A stretch of DNA of 64,000 bases from CAYLJJ01 sp964384025 (GTDB lineage: Bacteria > Myxococcota_A > Bradymonadia > UBA7976 > UBA1532), in assembly GCA_964384025.1 (NCBI GenBank), contig CAYLJJ010000009.1, positions 42,699 to 106,698 on the forward strand, given 5' to 3'. Under the pieces are notes generated by a model that was not told where the DNA came from, did no database searches, and saw nothing but the letters and a program-made list of their open reading frames with translations. Shown here in pieces: positions 36,428-45,420 of the stretch (its first letter is position 1; every line of letters starts with the position of its first letter). The position numbers and the translations under genes were made by a program.

Positions 36428-38539
36428 ATGCGATTACCCCTGCTGTTTCTGTTGTTCTCCTCCAGTGCCCTGGCGCTGCCTTCCCTGATCAATCAAGAGG
36501 GCCTCCTGACTGACAATCAGGGGAGGCCTCATGAGGGTCCCGCGCAGCTGCGATTCTCTCTTTATGGAGCTGCTGAGGGAGGTGCTGTTCTATGGTTTGA
36601 AGAGCACAACCTCGACCTTACCATGGGCTATTACAATGTCGTTTTGGGTACTCAGAACAACATCACAGCGGCGCTCGCGGGGGACCCTCGCTTCTTAGAG
36701 GTCTCTGTAGATGGAGTAGCCATGTTGCCTCGTATTCGTCTATTGAGCGTGCCCTACGCTTTGCAGGCGCAGGATGTATTAGGAGATATCCATCCCCAGA
36801 GCCTCAGCATCAACGAGCAGATGGTGATCAACAATCAGGGACATTGGGTTGGCGATCCAACCGGCCTCGTGGGTCCAGCAGGACCCGCAGGCGCGGAGGG
36901 GGCGATGGGTCCACAGGGACCTGAAGGCCCTGCAGGGCCTGCGGGGGGAGATGGTTCTCCAGACTCTCCGTTGGAGGTCCTGGCTAAGTTGGTGCAAGTG
37001 GATGGTGGCGGGTCTGGCCTGGATGTGGAGTTTCTGGATGGTCAACCTTCAGAGCACTACCTGCAAGTAGGTCAGGCGATCAACGCCGATACCCTGGGGG
37101 GGCAGGCCCCTGCCGCCTTTGTGCGCAGCGGCGCTGATCTCCTCGACCGCCTGTTGCCTGTTGATGGCGCCAACTCTGGTGTAGACGCGGATCTCCTGGA
37201 TGGTCTCGATAGCGCCGCCTTTATCCAAAATGGAGAGCAGGTGATCGCCCTGGTGTTGGCTCGAGATGGGATCAACTCAGGTCTAGATGCAGATCGCCTA
37301 GATGGCTTGGATAGTAGCGCCTTTGTTCAGACCGCAGAGCAGATCCTCGCGCTCTTGTTGACTCAAGATGGAACCGGCTCAGGACTGGATGCGGATCGCC
37401 TGGATGGGCATGACACAGATGAGTTTATGCTCGTAGACAGCCCCGCTACAGCGGCGCAGATTTTGGCTCAACTTTTGACCGTGGATGGGAGCAACTCAAG
37501 TTTAGATGCGGATCGCCTGGATGGCCTCGACAGCACCACCTTCTTGAACGCCGCCGATCCTGGGATCGCCACTCAAATCCTTAACCTACTCCTCAACGTG
37601 GATGGCGCAGGCACCGGGCTGGACGCAGATCTTCTCGACGGCCTGCAATCCAGCAAGTTTATGCGTGTGGACGCCAACACCGGCACGAGCGGCTCCCTGG
37701 CTGTGGGTACAAATCTCAACATCACCGGCGCACTCTCGGGCAACACCGCCCAGTTTGGGGGCACCTTGGTGGCCGCGCGGATCGAGGCTCCCATCATTCA
37801 AACCGAGCAGATTCAGTTCCTGCCCTTGGATCAGGCGCCCAACAACCCTCAAAAGGGCCTGCTCTACTTCAACAACCAAGACAATGACCTCCAACTCTTC
37901 AACGGTCAGGAGTGGACCTCTCTAGCCTGTGGTGGTTGTCAGGGGCCTGCGCCTGCGAATTGCGGTAATGGCTCTCTCGATGATGGAGAGGAGTGTGATG
38001 ATGGCAACCTGGACGATGGAGATGGTTGCTCAAGCGCGTGTGAGTCTGAGCAGCTCGCCGGGGGCTGCTCGAATCAAGCCAGCTTCTCCGCGATGATCGC
38101 TCCCGACCTCTGGCTCTGCGCTTACAACAACTCTACCGGTAAGACTTGGCCTCAGACCTATTCTGTCTGCAATGAGGCTGGGGGCTTCTACCTCGCGACG
38201 GTCGGCCCGATGACACGTCGAGGGGCGCCGACGGATGAGCAGATCGCCGCCGCGATGGCCCTCGCCTCCGCCAACAATCATGATTACATCACGACTGGGC
38301 AACCCGCACGGAGCTGTGATTGGGAGGGAACAAACTACGAGTCATGCAACGGCTTGGGCTACCTCCATGTCAATAACAATTCAAGCAGCAGTAACTGGCT
38401 CGCGCTGGTGGATGGCAACACCAACGGTCTGAGGAGCTGGCCCTCCGCGAACCATACAGGAGCGCACAGACTTGCAAGCCTCTGCCAAAACGCATCGGGT
38501 GATCCCCAGGCCTATATCTTCGATCACCGCTGGCGTTAG
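36428..38539 (+). CDS. secreted collagen-like protein with LDADxLDGLDS repeats and a DUF4215 unit
   Basis: 703 residues with a signal peptide (MRLPLLFLLFSSSALALP). An N-terminal beta domain ends in LRIRLLSVPYALQAQ-like sequence (actual: PRIRLLSVPYALQAQ), common at the head of bacterial trimeric fibre proteins. A short collagen-like Gly-X-Y tract (GPAGPAGAEGAMGPQGPEG) follows. Six or seven ~35-residue units of the type VDGxxSGLDADLLDGLDSxxF then make up most of residues 180-420; LDG-rich units like these also occur in tail-fibre-like proteins. A Cys-rich DUF4215-like unit (CGNGSLDDGEECDDGN) and a ~170-residue C-terminal domain end the protein. A trimeric surface fibre is inferred. No partner genes are evident. 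Confidence 0.8.
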   Translation: MRLPLLFLLFSSSALALPSLINQEGLLTDNQGRPHEGPAQLRFSLYGAAEGGAVLWFEEHNLDLTMGYYNVVLGTQNNITAALAGDPRFLEVSVDGVAMLPRIRLLSVPYALQAQDVLGDIHPQSLSINEQMVINNQGHWVGDPTGLVGPAGPAGAEGAMGPQGPEGPAGPAGGDGSPDSPLEVLAKLVQVDGGGSGLDVEFLDGQPSEHYLQVGQAINADTLGGQAPAAFVRSGADLLDRLLPVDGANSGVDADLLDGLDSAAFIQNGEQVIALVLARDGINSGLDADRLDGLDSSAFVQTAEQILALLLTQDGTGSGLDADRLDGHDTDEFMLVDSPATAAQILAQLLTVDGSNSSLDADRLDGLDSTTFLNAADPGIATQILNLLLNVDGAGTGLDADLLDGLQSSKFMRVDANTGTSGSLAVGTNLNITGALSGNTAQFGGTLVAARIEAPIIQTEQIQFLPLDQAPNNPQKGLLYFNNQDNDLQLFNGQEWTSLACGGCQGPAPANCGNGSLDDGEECDDGNLDDGDGCSSACESEQLAGGCSNQASFSAMIAPDLWLCAYNNSTGKTWPQTYSVCNEAGGFYLATVGPMTRRGAPTDEQIAAAMALASANNHDYITTGQPARSCDWEGTNYESCNGLGYLHVNNNSSSSNWLALVDGNTNGLRSWPSANHTGAHRLASLCQNASGDPQAYIFDHRWR
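36870..36953 (+). repeat. collagen-like Gly-X-Y coding tract
   Basis: Nine consecutive Gly-X-Y triplets with Pro/Ala in X, from GPAGPAGAEG to GPAGPAGGDG. They would form a short triple helix nucleated by the flanking domains. Confidence 0.85.
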
Positions 38540-38572
38540 AGCGCTGTGAGCCGCGAGATGTCACGCTCCATC

Positions 38573-38603
38573 CATCTGCCTGTGACGAGCGCACAGGCAG
38601 ATG
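38573..38603 (+). terminator. perfect 12-bp hairpin after the collagen-like gene
   Basis: CATCTGCCTGTG (38573-38584) and CACAGGCAGATG (38592-38603) are exact complements around a 7-base loop, 34 bases after the stop codon. No T-tract follows, so it may be a processing stem or a factor-dependent terminator. Confidence 0.5.
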
Positions 38604-39002
38604 GAGTGCTGCCGTCGGAACAGGTGGTGTGGTCACAGGCTGTGTTACTGGGGCCGAGTCTCACCGAACATTCCAGCTACGCCTGAGTGATATGGGCGTG
38701 GTAGATTGCTGCTCACCTCGCTTTAAGTAGAGGCATGGACCATGACACACCTACGCTTAAGCCTGAGCGAGATAGATCTCTCAGGGTAGGAGCCGTCTGT
38801 TTTTTGAGAACTTCGTTCCTGAGCCGCTCTATCTATGCGCTTGGCTAGATCAACCACTTCAGCGACCAGAATCTTTCTTCGACGGCTTTAAGTCCATTTT
38901 TCCATGAAACCTTTGGGCTTGGAGATCCCCCCTCAGCTTTTACCCTCAACCATCCGTTTGATGAACTCTACGTGCTCAGCGGAGAAAAATCTGGAGAAGA
39001 TG
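38604..39002. other. intergenic region
   Basis: About 400 bp between the hairpin and the giant lipoprotein start. An in-frame ATG at 38904 extends the lipoprotein frame, but the extension lacks a ribosome site and would bury the signal peptide. I see no RNA gene or clear promoter. Confidence 0.5.
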
Positions 39003-42000
39003 ATGCGAACGTTCTGGGTTTGGACAGCTCTCTTGCTGCTCCCCTTGGCCTGTGATGATGGAGAAGAAAGCGTTAACGACGATGACACTGCGATTAAGGC
39101 GGATACAGGTGAGGAGGATACCTCAACCGTTGATCCTGAAGACAGCGCGGTTGATGAGAGCGTCGTTGATCCGGATGGAGGTGGCGATGACATGTTTCCC
39201 ATCGATGGAGAGGTGATCGACGCTGGAGAGTGTCAAGAGGATGTGGATTGCCCAGAAGATCGCTGGTGTGATGCGGGCAGCTGTCGGCTGGGCTGCCGCG
39301 ATGATGAGGGCTGCGCAGAGGAGGAGCGCTGCGTCGCGCATCTCTGTGAAGAGCTGACCCCCTGTAACGCCGACGCAGACTGCTCCTTAGATCAATACTG
39401 CGCTGAGGGCAGCTGTGAACAGGGCTGTCGCTTGGGGAGCAGCTGCCCCTTGGGGCCTGGCGGTGAGAACCGAGGCTGTCATACAGAGAGCCGCAGCTGT
39501 GAGGAGATGCCTGACTGCTGTGACGCTGAGGGCAACTGTGAGCCGCGCTTTCTTGAAGATTGTGATCTAGATGGTTGCGGTGATGAACATCCTTGCCCTG
39601 GCAATATGGTCTGTATGGTGACAGGGGCCTGTGTTGAGGTGGAGCGCTGTGGCACAGCTGAGGACTGCTTGGGCGCACGGATCTGCGTCGCTGAGCGCTG
39701 CCAGGAGCCCTGCATCGAGGATGCTGACTGCCCAGGATCTCGGAGCTGTATAGAGGGCCATTGCCCAGAGGCGGAGCCCTGTCACGGCGCCCTGGACTGT
39801 GATCTAGCGCGGGTCTGCTTGGAGGAGAGTTGTACAGAGCCCTGTGGTCTTGAGAACCCCTGTGAGGGCTCGCAGAGCTGCGGAGAGGGGGGGATCTGTG
39901 AGGAGCCTGAGCTTTGTGAAGAGGATCTGGACTGCTTGGGCACGCGTCGCTGCCTGAGCGGCGGTTGTGATGATCTCTGCATCGAGGATGCAGAGTGCCC
40001 TGGAGCGCGGCTCTGTGTGGATGGGATCTGCCCTGAGCCGCCGGTCTGTTTTGGAGAAGCTGATTGTGATCAGGGGCGGATCTGCCTCGACACCGTCTGC
40101 GCTGAAGCCTGCGGCGCTGCAAACCCCTGTCCTGGTGCTCAAGAGTGCGGCGAGGACGGCTTCTGTCAGGAGCCTGAGGTGTGTGAGAGGAATGAGGACT
40201 GCCTCAGAGATCGTCTCTGTGTCTATGGCAGCTGCGAGAGGGCATGCACCGAAGACGCTGACTGTCCAGGGAACCGAAGCTGTGAGTTGGAGAGTGGGCT
40301 CTGCCCCGAGCTGGAGTTCTGCTTCTCAGGGGATGACTGTAATCCAGGCCGCGTCTGCCGAGAGGGAGACTGCACTGATGAGTGCGATGAGGCGCAGCCC
40401 TGCTCTGGGACTCAAATTTGTAGTGAGCAGGGCTTCTGCTTGGAGAGCGGCGACTGTGGTGTAGATGCTGACTGTGTGGGTAGTCGGGTGTGTCAGGGAG
40501 GCGTCTGCCACCCCGCCTGCAATGAGGATGCAGACTGCGAGGGGACGCGCAGCTGTGATCCCCTCAGCGGCCATTGCCCTGAGCCCATACGCTGCTTCGT
40601 GATTGAGGACTGTGATGACGCGCGGCGCTGTGTCTCAGGGAGCTGCATCGACAGCTGCGACGAGGAGCGCCCCTGTCCAGGAGCACAGCTCTGTGATGAG
40701 GGCCTTTGTCAAGAGGCGGGCTTTTGTGAGCGAGATATGGACTGCCTGGGTGAGCGTCTTTGTGAGGCGCGGATCTGTCGCGATCCCTGCGCTGATGATC
40801 TTGAATGTGCAGCAGGACAGCGCTGTGAAGCGGGGCGCTGCTTGGAGCCTGAGAGCTGTGTTCGAGACGAGGCCTGTCTGGGGACCCGCGTTTGCGCCCT
40901 GGGGCGCTGCGCTGAGCCTGAGTGTGAGGTCCATGCGGATTGCCCTGAAGCTGAGGATTGTGTGGATCGTCTCTGTGGAGCCCCTCTGGAGGTTGGCTGC
41001 GCGGAGGAGTGTGGAGATGAGCTGAGCTGTGGAGGCCAGCTCTGCCTCAAAGAGGGTCCCTGTGTCGAAGATCTGGACTGCCCCAGCAGTCGCCCTATCT
41101 GTGTTCAGGGTGGCTGCCGGGCCTGCGCGCTCAACGCCGATTGCGCTCGATCAGAGAGCTGCAACGCGGGGCGCTGTGTGCTCCGAGGAAACTGCCAAGA
41201 GGATGAGGACTGTCCTGGACAGCGACGCTGCGTCGAGCGCCTCTGTGTTGTCGCTGAGGGCTGCCCTGGAGATCGCTTTGATGGTCTAGGCGCGGTCACT
41301 CTACGCAACCGCAGTTACAGTGATCTCCTGCTCTGTGATGGAGAGATAGATCATTTCCTGGTCACCCTGCCTTCAGATGAGGGCTTGGAGGTGAGCTTGA
41401 GCCATGATCCCAGCGGGGATCTGAGCCTGGAGATGTCGGCGGGTCTGCCCCTGAGCCTCCAGAGTGATCATGCGGTGGGCTTTGAGGTCTTGGGGGTGCT
41501 GCCCCAAGGTGAGCAGGAACGTCTGGTTGAGATCCGCGTCATGGGCAGCCGTGGAGAGCCGGTCGAGTACAGCCTGGATATTCGACGGGAGGATGGCTGC
41601 GCCCCCGATGGTTTGGAGGGACCCTTTGGCAACGATGATGCTGAGCACGCCAGCCTGATCAGGTCGATCCCTCAACTTCTGCGGCTCTGCCCTGGAGATG
41701 AGGACTGGTTGAAGATCATGCTCCCTGTTGGTGGAGTGCTGTGGCTGACGCCCGAGGTCTTAGCTGAGGGTGACTTGGAGCTTAGCGTCTTCAACGCGGA
41801 GATGGAGAGTCTCCTTGAGGGAAGGGGTCACGTGGATGCTCCAGAGGGTGGTATTTATTATATCCGCGCGAGGGCAGATCAGGTGATGGACCTCCTCCTT
41901 TATATTGACATTGAGGCCAGCGCAGGGGCCGCCGCCCAAGCCTGCGCCAACGCGATCGAGTTGAGTGAGGAGCAGCCCGTGCTTTTCCCTGAGCACGCCG

Positions 42001-43823
42001 CCCTAGTGCGCTTTGGGACCTCCTGCGCCTTCAACCGCTTGGCGGATGAGGTGCTGCGCTTTGAACTGGATGAGGAGAGCCATGTTCGCTTGGAGGCCCC
42101 AGGCCGCCCCGACGCCAGCTTCTCTCTACGACGAGAGTGTGAGGGTGAGGAGATCTGCGGCAGCCTAGGCCAGGAGCTGCGCCTGGAGGCAGGGGTGTGG
42201 TTTGTTGTGGTCAGTCATGAACTCTTGGCGGGACCTCTGGAGATCAGGATGAGCAGTCTGTCCGCTCGGTGTGAGGGAGAAAACAGCTGTCCTGAGGGCA
42301 GCCTCTGCACCCTCGATGGCTGCCGCCCCCCCTGCGTCAACATCGCAGATTGCTTTGGCGCTCAGATTTGTGAGGAGGGGCGCTGTATTGAGCCAGAGCG
42401 GTGTGTAACAGACATCGACTGTCTCGGTATCCGTGCCTGTGAGGCGGGGCGCTGCATCGAGCCAGGCTGTGAGCTGCACAGCGACTGCCTCAACGCCTGC
42501 GTCAATCGTATCTGTGAGGCGCGCGTGCCCGCTGAGTGCGATCCTCAACAGCCCTGTCCAGACGCTCAGAGCTGCACTCCGCTCGGGGCCTGCCTCCTCG
42601 ACGCCCCCTGCGTGAATGATGGAGATTGCCCCGAGGCCCGCCCCTATTGCGACGCGGGGCGTTGCTTCAGTTGCCTCCGAGATGAGGACTGTGTCTCCTC
42701 TGCAGAGTGTATCCAAGGTCGTTGTAAGTTTACGGGGGTTTGTGAACAGGATGAGGACTGCCCAGGAGATCGCATCTGTGAGCAGATCTTCTGTATGCCT
42801 CCCGCCTGTGAAGGGGACCTCCTTGACGCTCAGGGCCAGGTCACCTTGGAAGCACGGGCCTACAGCGATCTGATCCTCTGTGACGCTGACAATGACCTCT
42901 ATAATCTCCAGGTCCCCGATGGAGAGGGGCTTGTCGTGATCATGCGCCACGCTCCAGAGCACGATCTCCGCCTGGAGCTGCGAGAGGATGGGGTGCCTTT
43001 TGCGTTCCAGATCAGCGATGAGCAGGAGACGATAGAGCGCATCGTGATCCCGCCTGCGGCTAGAGAGCGACGCTATGTCTTGGTGGTGAAGGGTCGCGCT
43101 GGAGACTCTCCCGCCTACAGCCTCGATCTGCATAAGATCGCTGCGGGTGACTGTGCTCCAGATCTCCTGGAGGGGCCCCATGGGAACGACAGTCAGCTCC
43201 GCGCCCGCGCAATACGCTTGGGAGAGCAGAGCTTCAGTCTCTGTGAGGGGGATGAGGATTGGTTCCGTATTCGCCTCGCGGCAGGAACACGCCTGCATGT
43301 GGAGTTATCTCATCCTGACCTAGAGTTGGATCTCCTCAATGAAGCGGGCGAGACCCTCTTGCAGGAGGCTGGGGTGATCGATCTTCGGGCGGAGCAGGAG
43401 TACTTCTTCCACCTCAGAGGAGATCCAGGCGACTACAGCCTGATCCTCTGGGCTGAGCCCAGTCCAAACGCCATCAGTGAGGGCTGTTTAGAGGCGCCGC
43501 TGCTCCAACCTGGAGAGCCCCTGATCCTCTACCCGAACTTCAGCCCTCAGCTGTTCCAAATCAGCTGTGACTTCCTCCAGGGAGGCTCAAGCTTAGCCTA
43601 CTTTGATCTCTCAGAGCCTACCATCGTGAGCCTGGATGTTCAGGGCGCTCACTTTGGTTTAGCGATGGCTCTCCGGGAGCGCTGTGAAGATCCCAACAGC
43701 GAGCTGATCTGCTCTACAACGCAGGTGGGTCGGATCGAAAATCTAGCTTTGGAGGCTGGGCGCTACTTTGTCGTGATTTTGAACGATCGTGAACGTCTGG
43801 AGGTGAATCTTCTGCTGGAATAG
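39003..43823 (+). CDS. giant cysteine-rich lipoprotein with two PPC-like beta modules
   Basis: The start is the ATG at 39003: GGAG lies six bases upstream, and the lipoprotein signal (MRTFWVWTALLLLPLAC) begins there. The mature chain is nearly 1600 residues. It starts with an Asp/Glu-rich linker, then about fifteen ~40-residue disulfide units of the pattern CxxDxDCxGxRxCxxGxC. A beta-rich pair follows (DGLGAVTLRNRSYSDLLLCD, then a second domain), resembling bacterial pre-peptidase C-terminal (PPC) domains. The Cys block and beta pair then repeat (DAQGQVTLEARAYSDLILCD), so the architecture is duplicated. The protein should be anchored in the outer membrane and oxidised. No catalytic residues are seen; binding or adhesion is the likely role. 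Confidence 0.82.
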   Translation: MRTFWVWTALLLLPLACDDGEESVNDDDTAIKADTGEEDTSTVDPEDSAVDESVVDPDGGGDDMFPIDGEVIDAGECQEDVDCPEDRWCDAGSCRLGCRDDEGCAEEERCVAHLCEELTPCNADADCSLDQYCAEGSCEQGCRLGSSCPLGPGGENRGCHTESRSCEEMPDCCDAEGNCEPRFLEDCDLDGCGDEHPCPGNMVCMVTGACVEVERCGTAEDCLGARICVAERCQEPCIEDADCPGSRSCIEGHCPEAEPCHGALDCDLARVCLEESCTEPCGLENPCEGSQSCGEGGICEEPELCEEDLDCLGTRRCLSGGCDDLCIEDAECPGARLCVDGICPEPPVCFGEADCDQGRICLDTVCAEACGAANPCPGAQECGEDGFCQEPEVCERNEDCLRDRLCVYGSCERACTEDADCPGNRSCELESGLCPELEFCFSGDDCNPGRVCREGDCTDECDEAQPCSGTQICSEQGFCLESGDCGVDADCVGSRVCQGGVCHPACNEDADCEGTRSCDPLSGHCPEPIRCFVIEDCDDARRCVSGSCIDSCDEERPCPGAQLCDEGLCQEAGFCERDMDCLGERLCEARICRDPCADDLECAAGQRCEAGRCLEPESCVRDEACLGTRVCALGRCAEPECEVHADCPEAEDCVDRLCGAPLEVGCAEECGDELSCGGQLCLKEGPCVEDLDCPSSRPICVQGGCRACALNADCARSESCNAGRCVLRGNCQEDEDCPGQRRCVERLCVVAEGCPGDRFDGLGAVTLRNRSYSDLLLCDGEIDHFLVTLPSDEGLEVSLSHDPSGDLSLEMSAGLPLSLQSDHAVGFEVLGVLPQGEQERLVEIRVMGSRGEPVEYSLDIRREDGCAPDGLEGPFGNDDAEHASLIRSIPQLLRLCPGDEDWLKIMLPVGGVLWLTPEVLAEGDLELSVFNAEMESLLEGRGHVDAPEGGIYYIRARADQVMDLLLYIDIEASAGAAAQACANAIELSEEQPVLFPEHAALVRFGTSCAFNRLADEVLRFELDEESHVRLEAPGRPDASFSLRRECEGEEICGSLGQELRLEAGVWFVVVSHELLAGPLEIRMSSLSARCEGENSCPEGSLCTLDGCRPPCVNIADCFGAQICEEGRCIEPERCVTDIDCLGIRACEAGRCIEPGCELHSDCLNACVNRICEARVPAECDPQQPCPDAQSCTPLGACLLDAPCVNDGDCPEARPYCDAGRCFSCLRDEDCVSSAECIQGRCKFTGVCEQDEDCPGDRICEQIFCMPPACEGDLLDAQGQVTLEARAYSDLILCDADNDLYNLQVPDGEGLVVIMRHAPEHDLRLELREDGVPFAFQISDEQETIERIVIPPAARERRYVLVVKGRAGDSPAYSLDLHKIAAGDCAPDLLEGPHGNDSQLRARAIRLGEQSFSLCEGDEDWFRIRLAAGTRLHVELSHPDLELDLLNEAGETLLQEAGVIDLRAEQEYFFHLRGDPGDYSLILWAEPSPNAISEGCLEAPLLQPGEPLILYPNFSPQLFQISCDFLQGGSSLAYFDLSEPTIVSLDVQGAHFGLAMALRERCEDPNSELICSTTQVGRIENLALEAGRYFVVILNDRERLEVNLLLE

Positions 43824-44168
43824 CATCAGTAGAGGGAACTCAGAAGGTCAGCCCTTAATAGAGCGCTGTGAGTAGCAATACGCATATCCCGTGTGTTTTT
43901 GGCGAGGGCCCTGGTAGATGGGAGCGCAGCCGTTGGAGCTTTCTAATTATGCGCCAAAGCCGAGAGTTACGCTCGAGTTGAATTTCCCCCTTTCAAGATC
44001 TCGATGGCTTCTCATACCGTGAAAATTGGCTCCAAAATCTGCTCATTGATGTGCCAATGGGCGGGCGTAAGTTACGAGAATGATTCAACCAAGAAATCCA
44101 GCAGGCTCAGAAATCAGGGGGAGCGCGAGCGAGAGGGTTCATAAAAAATCCCTCCCTATTTTTTTCTC
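43824..44168. other. intergenic region before tRNA cluster
   Basis: About 345 bp without a supported gene. I see no transposase trace, RNA gene or terminator in it. Confidence 0.5.
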
Positions 44169-44197
44169 TTGAGAACCTCCAAATCAGCGCGTATAAG
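44169..44197 (+). promoter_or_regulatory. sigma-70-type promoter of the tRNA cluster
   Basis: TTGAGA (44169-44174), a 17-base spacer and TATAAG (44192-44197) give a good housekeeping promoter 22 bases before the first tRNA. A GGGGCTCC discriminator follows; GC-rich discriminators are typical of stable-RNA promoters under stringent control. Confidence 0.7.
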
Positions 44198-44219
44198 GGG
44201 CTCCTCCTCTGGGAGCAGA

Positions 44220-44304
44220 GGAGGAGTGGCCGAGTGGTCTATGGCGGTGGTCTTGAAAACCACTGTGGGGAAACCCACCGTAGGTTCGAATCCTACCTCC
44301 TCCG
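44220..44304 (+). tRNA. tRNA-Ser (UGA)
   Basis: An 85-base class II tRNA. Acceptor GGAGGAG pairs with CTCCTCC, discriminator G. The anticodon loop CTTGAAA gives anticodon UGA, reading UCA and wobble UCN codons. The long variable arm contains GTGGGGAAACCCAC and the T-loop GGTTCGAATCC. The 3' CCA is not encoded (CAG follows). Confidence 0.95.
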
Positions 44305-44361
44305 CAGAAGTTCTTTGAAATCGACAAAGGCTCAATGAGGACTCAAAGAGTTGAGATTCTT

Positions 44362-44452
44362 GGAGAGGTGGCCGAGTGGCTGAAGGCGCTCGCCTGCTAA
44401 GCGAGTATGGGTCACAAGCCCATCGAGGGTTCGAATCCCTCCCTCTCCGCCA
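44362..44452 (+). tRNA. tRNA-Ser (GCU)
   Basis: Acceptor GGAGAGG pairs with CCTCTCC, discriminator G, and CCA is encoded (44450-44452). The anticodon loop CTGCTAA gives GCU, reading AGC/AGU. It has a long variable arm, as expected for serine tRNA. Confidence 0.95.
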
Positions 44453-44454
44453 AT

Positions 44455-44531
<77 letters not shown>

Positions 44532-44602
44532 GCTTGATTTGAAGTTTCAAGTCAAGCTTTTTAGGGCTCATTTAAGCCCTGATCTCTCCCTTGAGGAACT
44601 CG

Positions 44603-45064
44603 TTGAGCTTTGATGATCACGCCTGGATGGGAGTCTGTTTAAATCTGGCCCGCAGCGCAGGTGCCCAAGGGGAGGTCCCCGTCGGCGCCATCGTCGTTGC
44701 AGACCAGAAGATCATCGCCCGCTGCTTTAACCTGAGAGAGAGTTCAGGAGATCCCTGCGCTCACGCTGAGGTGCTCGCGCTCCGCGAGGCTGCAAAGTAT
44801 AGAGGGCATTGGCGCCTATTGAACACGACTCTTTATGTGACCTTAGAACCCTGCTTTATGTGTGCAGGAGCCCTGGTCAACGCGAGGGTCAAACGTCTGG
44901 TCTTTGGCTGCTTAGACCCCAAAGCGGGGGCCGCTGGCTCATTGGCCTGTGTCCCCTGTGATTCACGCCTAAATCATCGCCTCTTGATCAAGGGGGGGGT
45001 GAGGGCTGATGAGTCTGCAAAGCTCCTCAGGGATTTTTTTAAGGCGAGGCGGCGTGTTCGTTGA
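44603..45064 (+). CDS. tadA: tRNA-specific adenosine deaminase TadA
   Basis: About 153 residues. A TTG at 44603 is preferred because GAGGA (44593-44597) lies five bases upstream; a TTG at 44591 overlaps that site. The zinc-dependent deaminase signature is complete: GEVPVGAIVV, CAHAEVLALREA (His ligand and catalytic Glu) and TLEPCFMCAGAL (two Cys ligands). It deaminates adenosine 34 of tRNA-Arg(ACG), and that tRNA gene lies directly upstream. The stop codon abuts the first base of tRNA-Ser(CGA), so the mRNA must share a processed precursor with tRNAs. Confidence 0.95.
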   Translation: MSFDDHAWMGVCLNLARSAGAQGEVPVGAIVVADQKIIARCFNLRESSGDPCAHAEVLALREAAKYRGHWRLLNTTLYVTLEPCFMCAGALVNARVKRLVFGCLDPKAGAAGSLACVPCDSRLNHRLLIKGGVRADESAKLLRDFFKARRRVR

Positions 45065-45149
45065 GGAGAGGTGGCCGAGCGGCCGAAGGCGCTTGATTCG
45101 AAATCAAGTGTGGGGAGACCCACCGTGGGTTCGAATCCCACCCTCTCCG
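45065..45149 (+). tRNA. tRNA-Ser (CGA)
   Basis: Acceptor GGAGAGG pairs with CCTCTCC, discriminator G, CCA not encoded. The anticodon loop TTCGAAA gives CGA, reading UCG. Long variable arm GTGGGGAGACCCAC. It starts on the base right after the tadA stop. Confidence 0.95.
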
Positions 45150-45163
45150 CTTTATCAAATTTT

Positions 45164-45252
45164 GGAGGGGTGACCGAGCTGGCCGAAGGTGCACGACTGG
45201 AAATCGTGTGTGTCCCAAAAGGGCACCGTGGGTTCGAATCCCACCCCCTCCG
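45164..45252 (+). tRNA. tRNA-Ser (GGA)
   Basis: Acceptor GGAGGGG pairs with CCCCTCC, discriminator G, CCA not encoded. The anticodon loop CTGGAAA gives GGA, reading UCC/UCU. Long variable arm. It completes the serine isoacceptor set in this cluster. Confidence 0.95.
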
Positions 45253-45259
45253 CAAAGTG

Positions 45260-45346
45260 ACCGGGCTCAATGACTGAACACCGTGAACTCCGCCAGGGCC
45301 GGAAGGCAGCAACGGTAGCGGTTCCTTCAGGGTGTTGAGTTCCGGT
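45260..45346 (+). ncRNA. ffs: small signal recognition particle RNA (4.5S type)
   Basis: About 87 bases forming one long hairpin: ACCGG...CTCAA at the 5' end pairs with TTGAG...CCGGT at the 3' end. The apex holds the conserved Ffh-binding motif CAGGGCCGGAAGGCAGCA (around 45293-45310). It binds Ffh to target nascent inner-membrane proteins to FtsY. It lies seven bases after tRNA-Ser(GGA), so it probably comes from the same precursor. Confidence 0.95.
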
Positions 45347-45356
45347 CTTTTTTTTT
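45347..45356 (+). terminator. T-tract after SRP RNA
   Basis: Nine consecutive T (45348-45356) directly follow the closing stem of the SRP RNA, which itself supplies the hairpin. This is a plausible intrinsic terminator before dnaX. Confidence 0.7.
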
Positions 45357-45420
45357 GCCTCTCGCCTTGATACTCGATCGGAATGGAACTCAACAGGAGT
45401 TGAGCTCTGGGGGAGCTTGA

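Noticed and set aside
38537..38550. TAGAGCGCTGTGAG shared with 43859-43872, both just after long exoprotein genes
   Set aside because: Only 14 bases, flanks unrelated and centred on the common palindrome AGCGCT; chance is likely.
39094..40122. Minus-strand open frame of 342 codons, Arg/His/Ser/Pro-rich
   Set aside because: Antisense composition artefact of the same Cys-rich gene.
42165..43298. Minus-strand open frame of 377 codons
   Set aside because: It is antisense to the Cys-rich giant lipoprotein and exists because TGT/TGC-rich coding avoids stops on the other strand. No ribosome site or family match.
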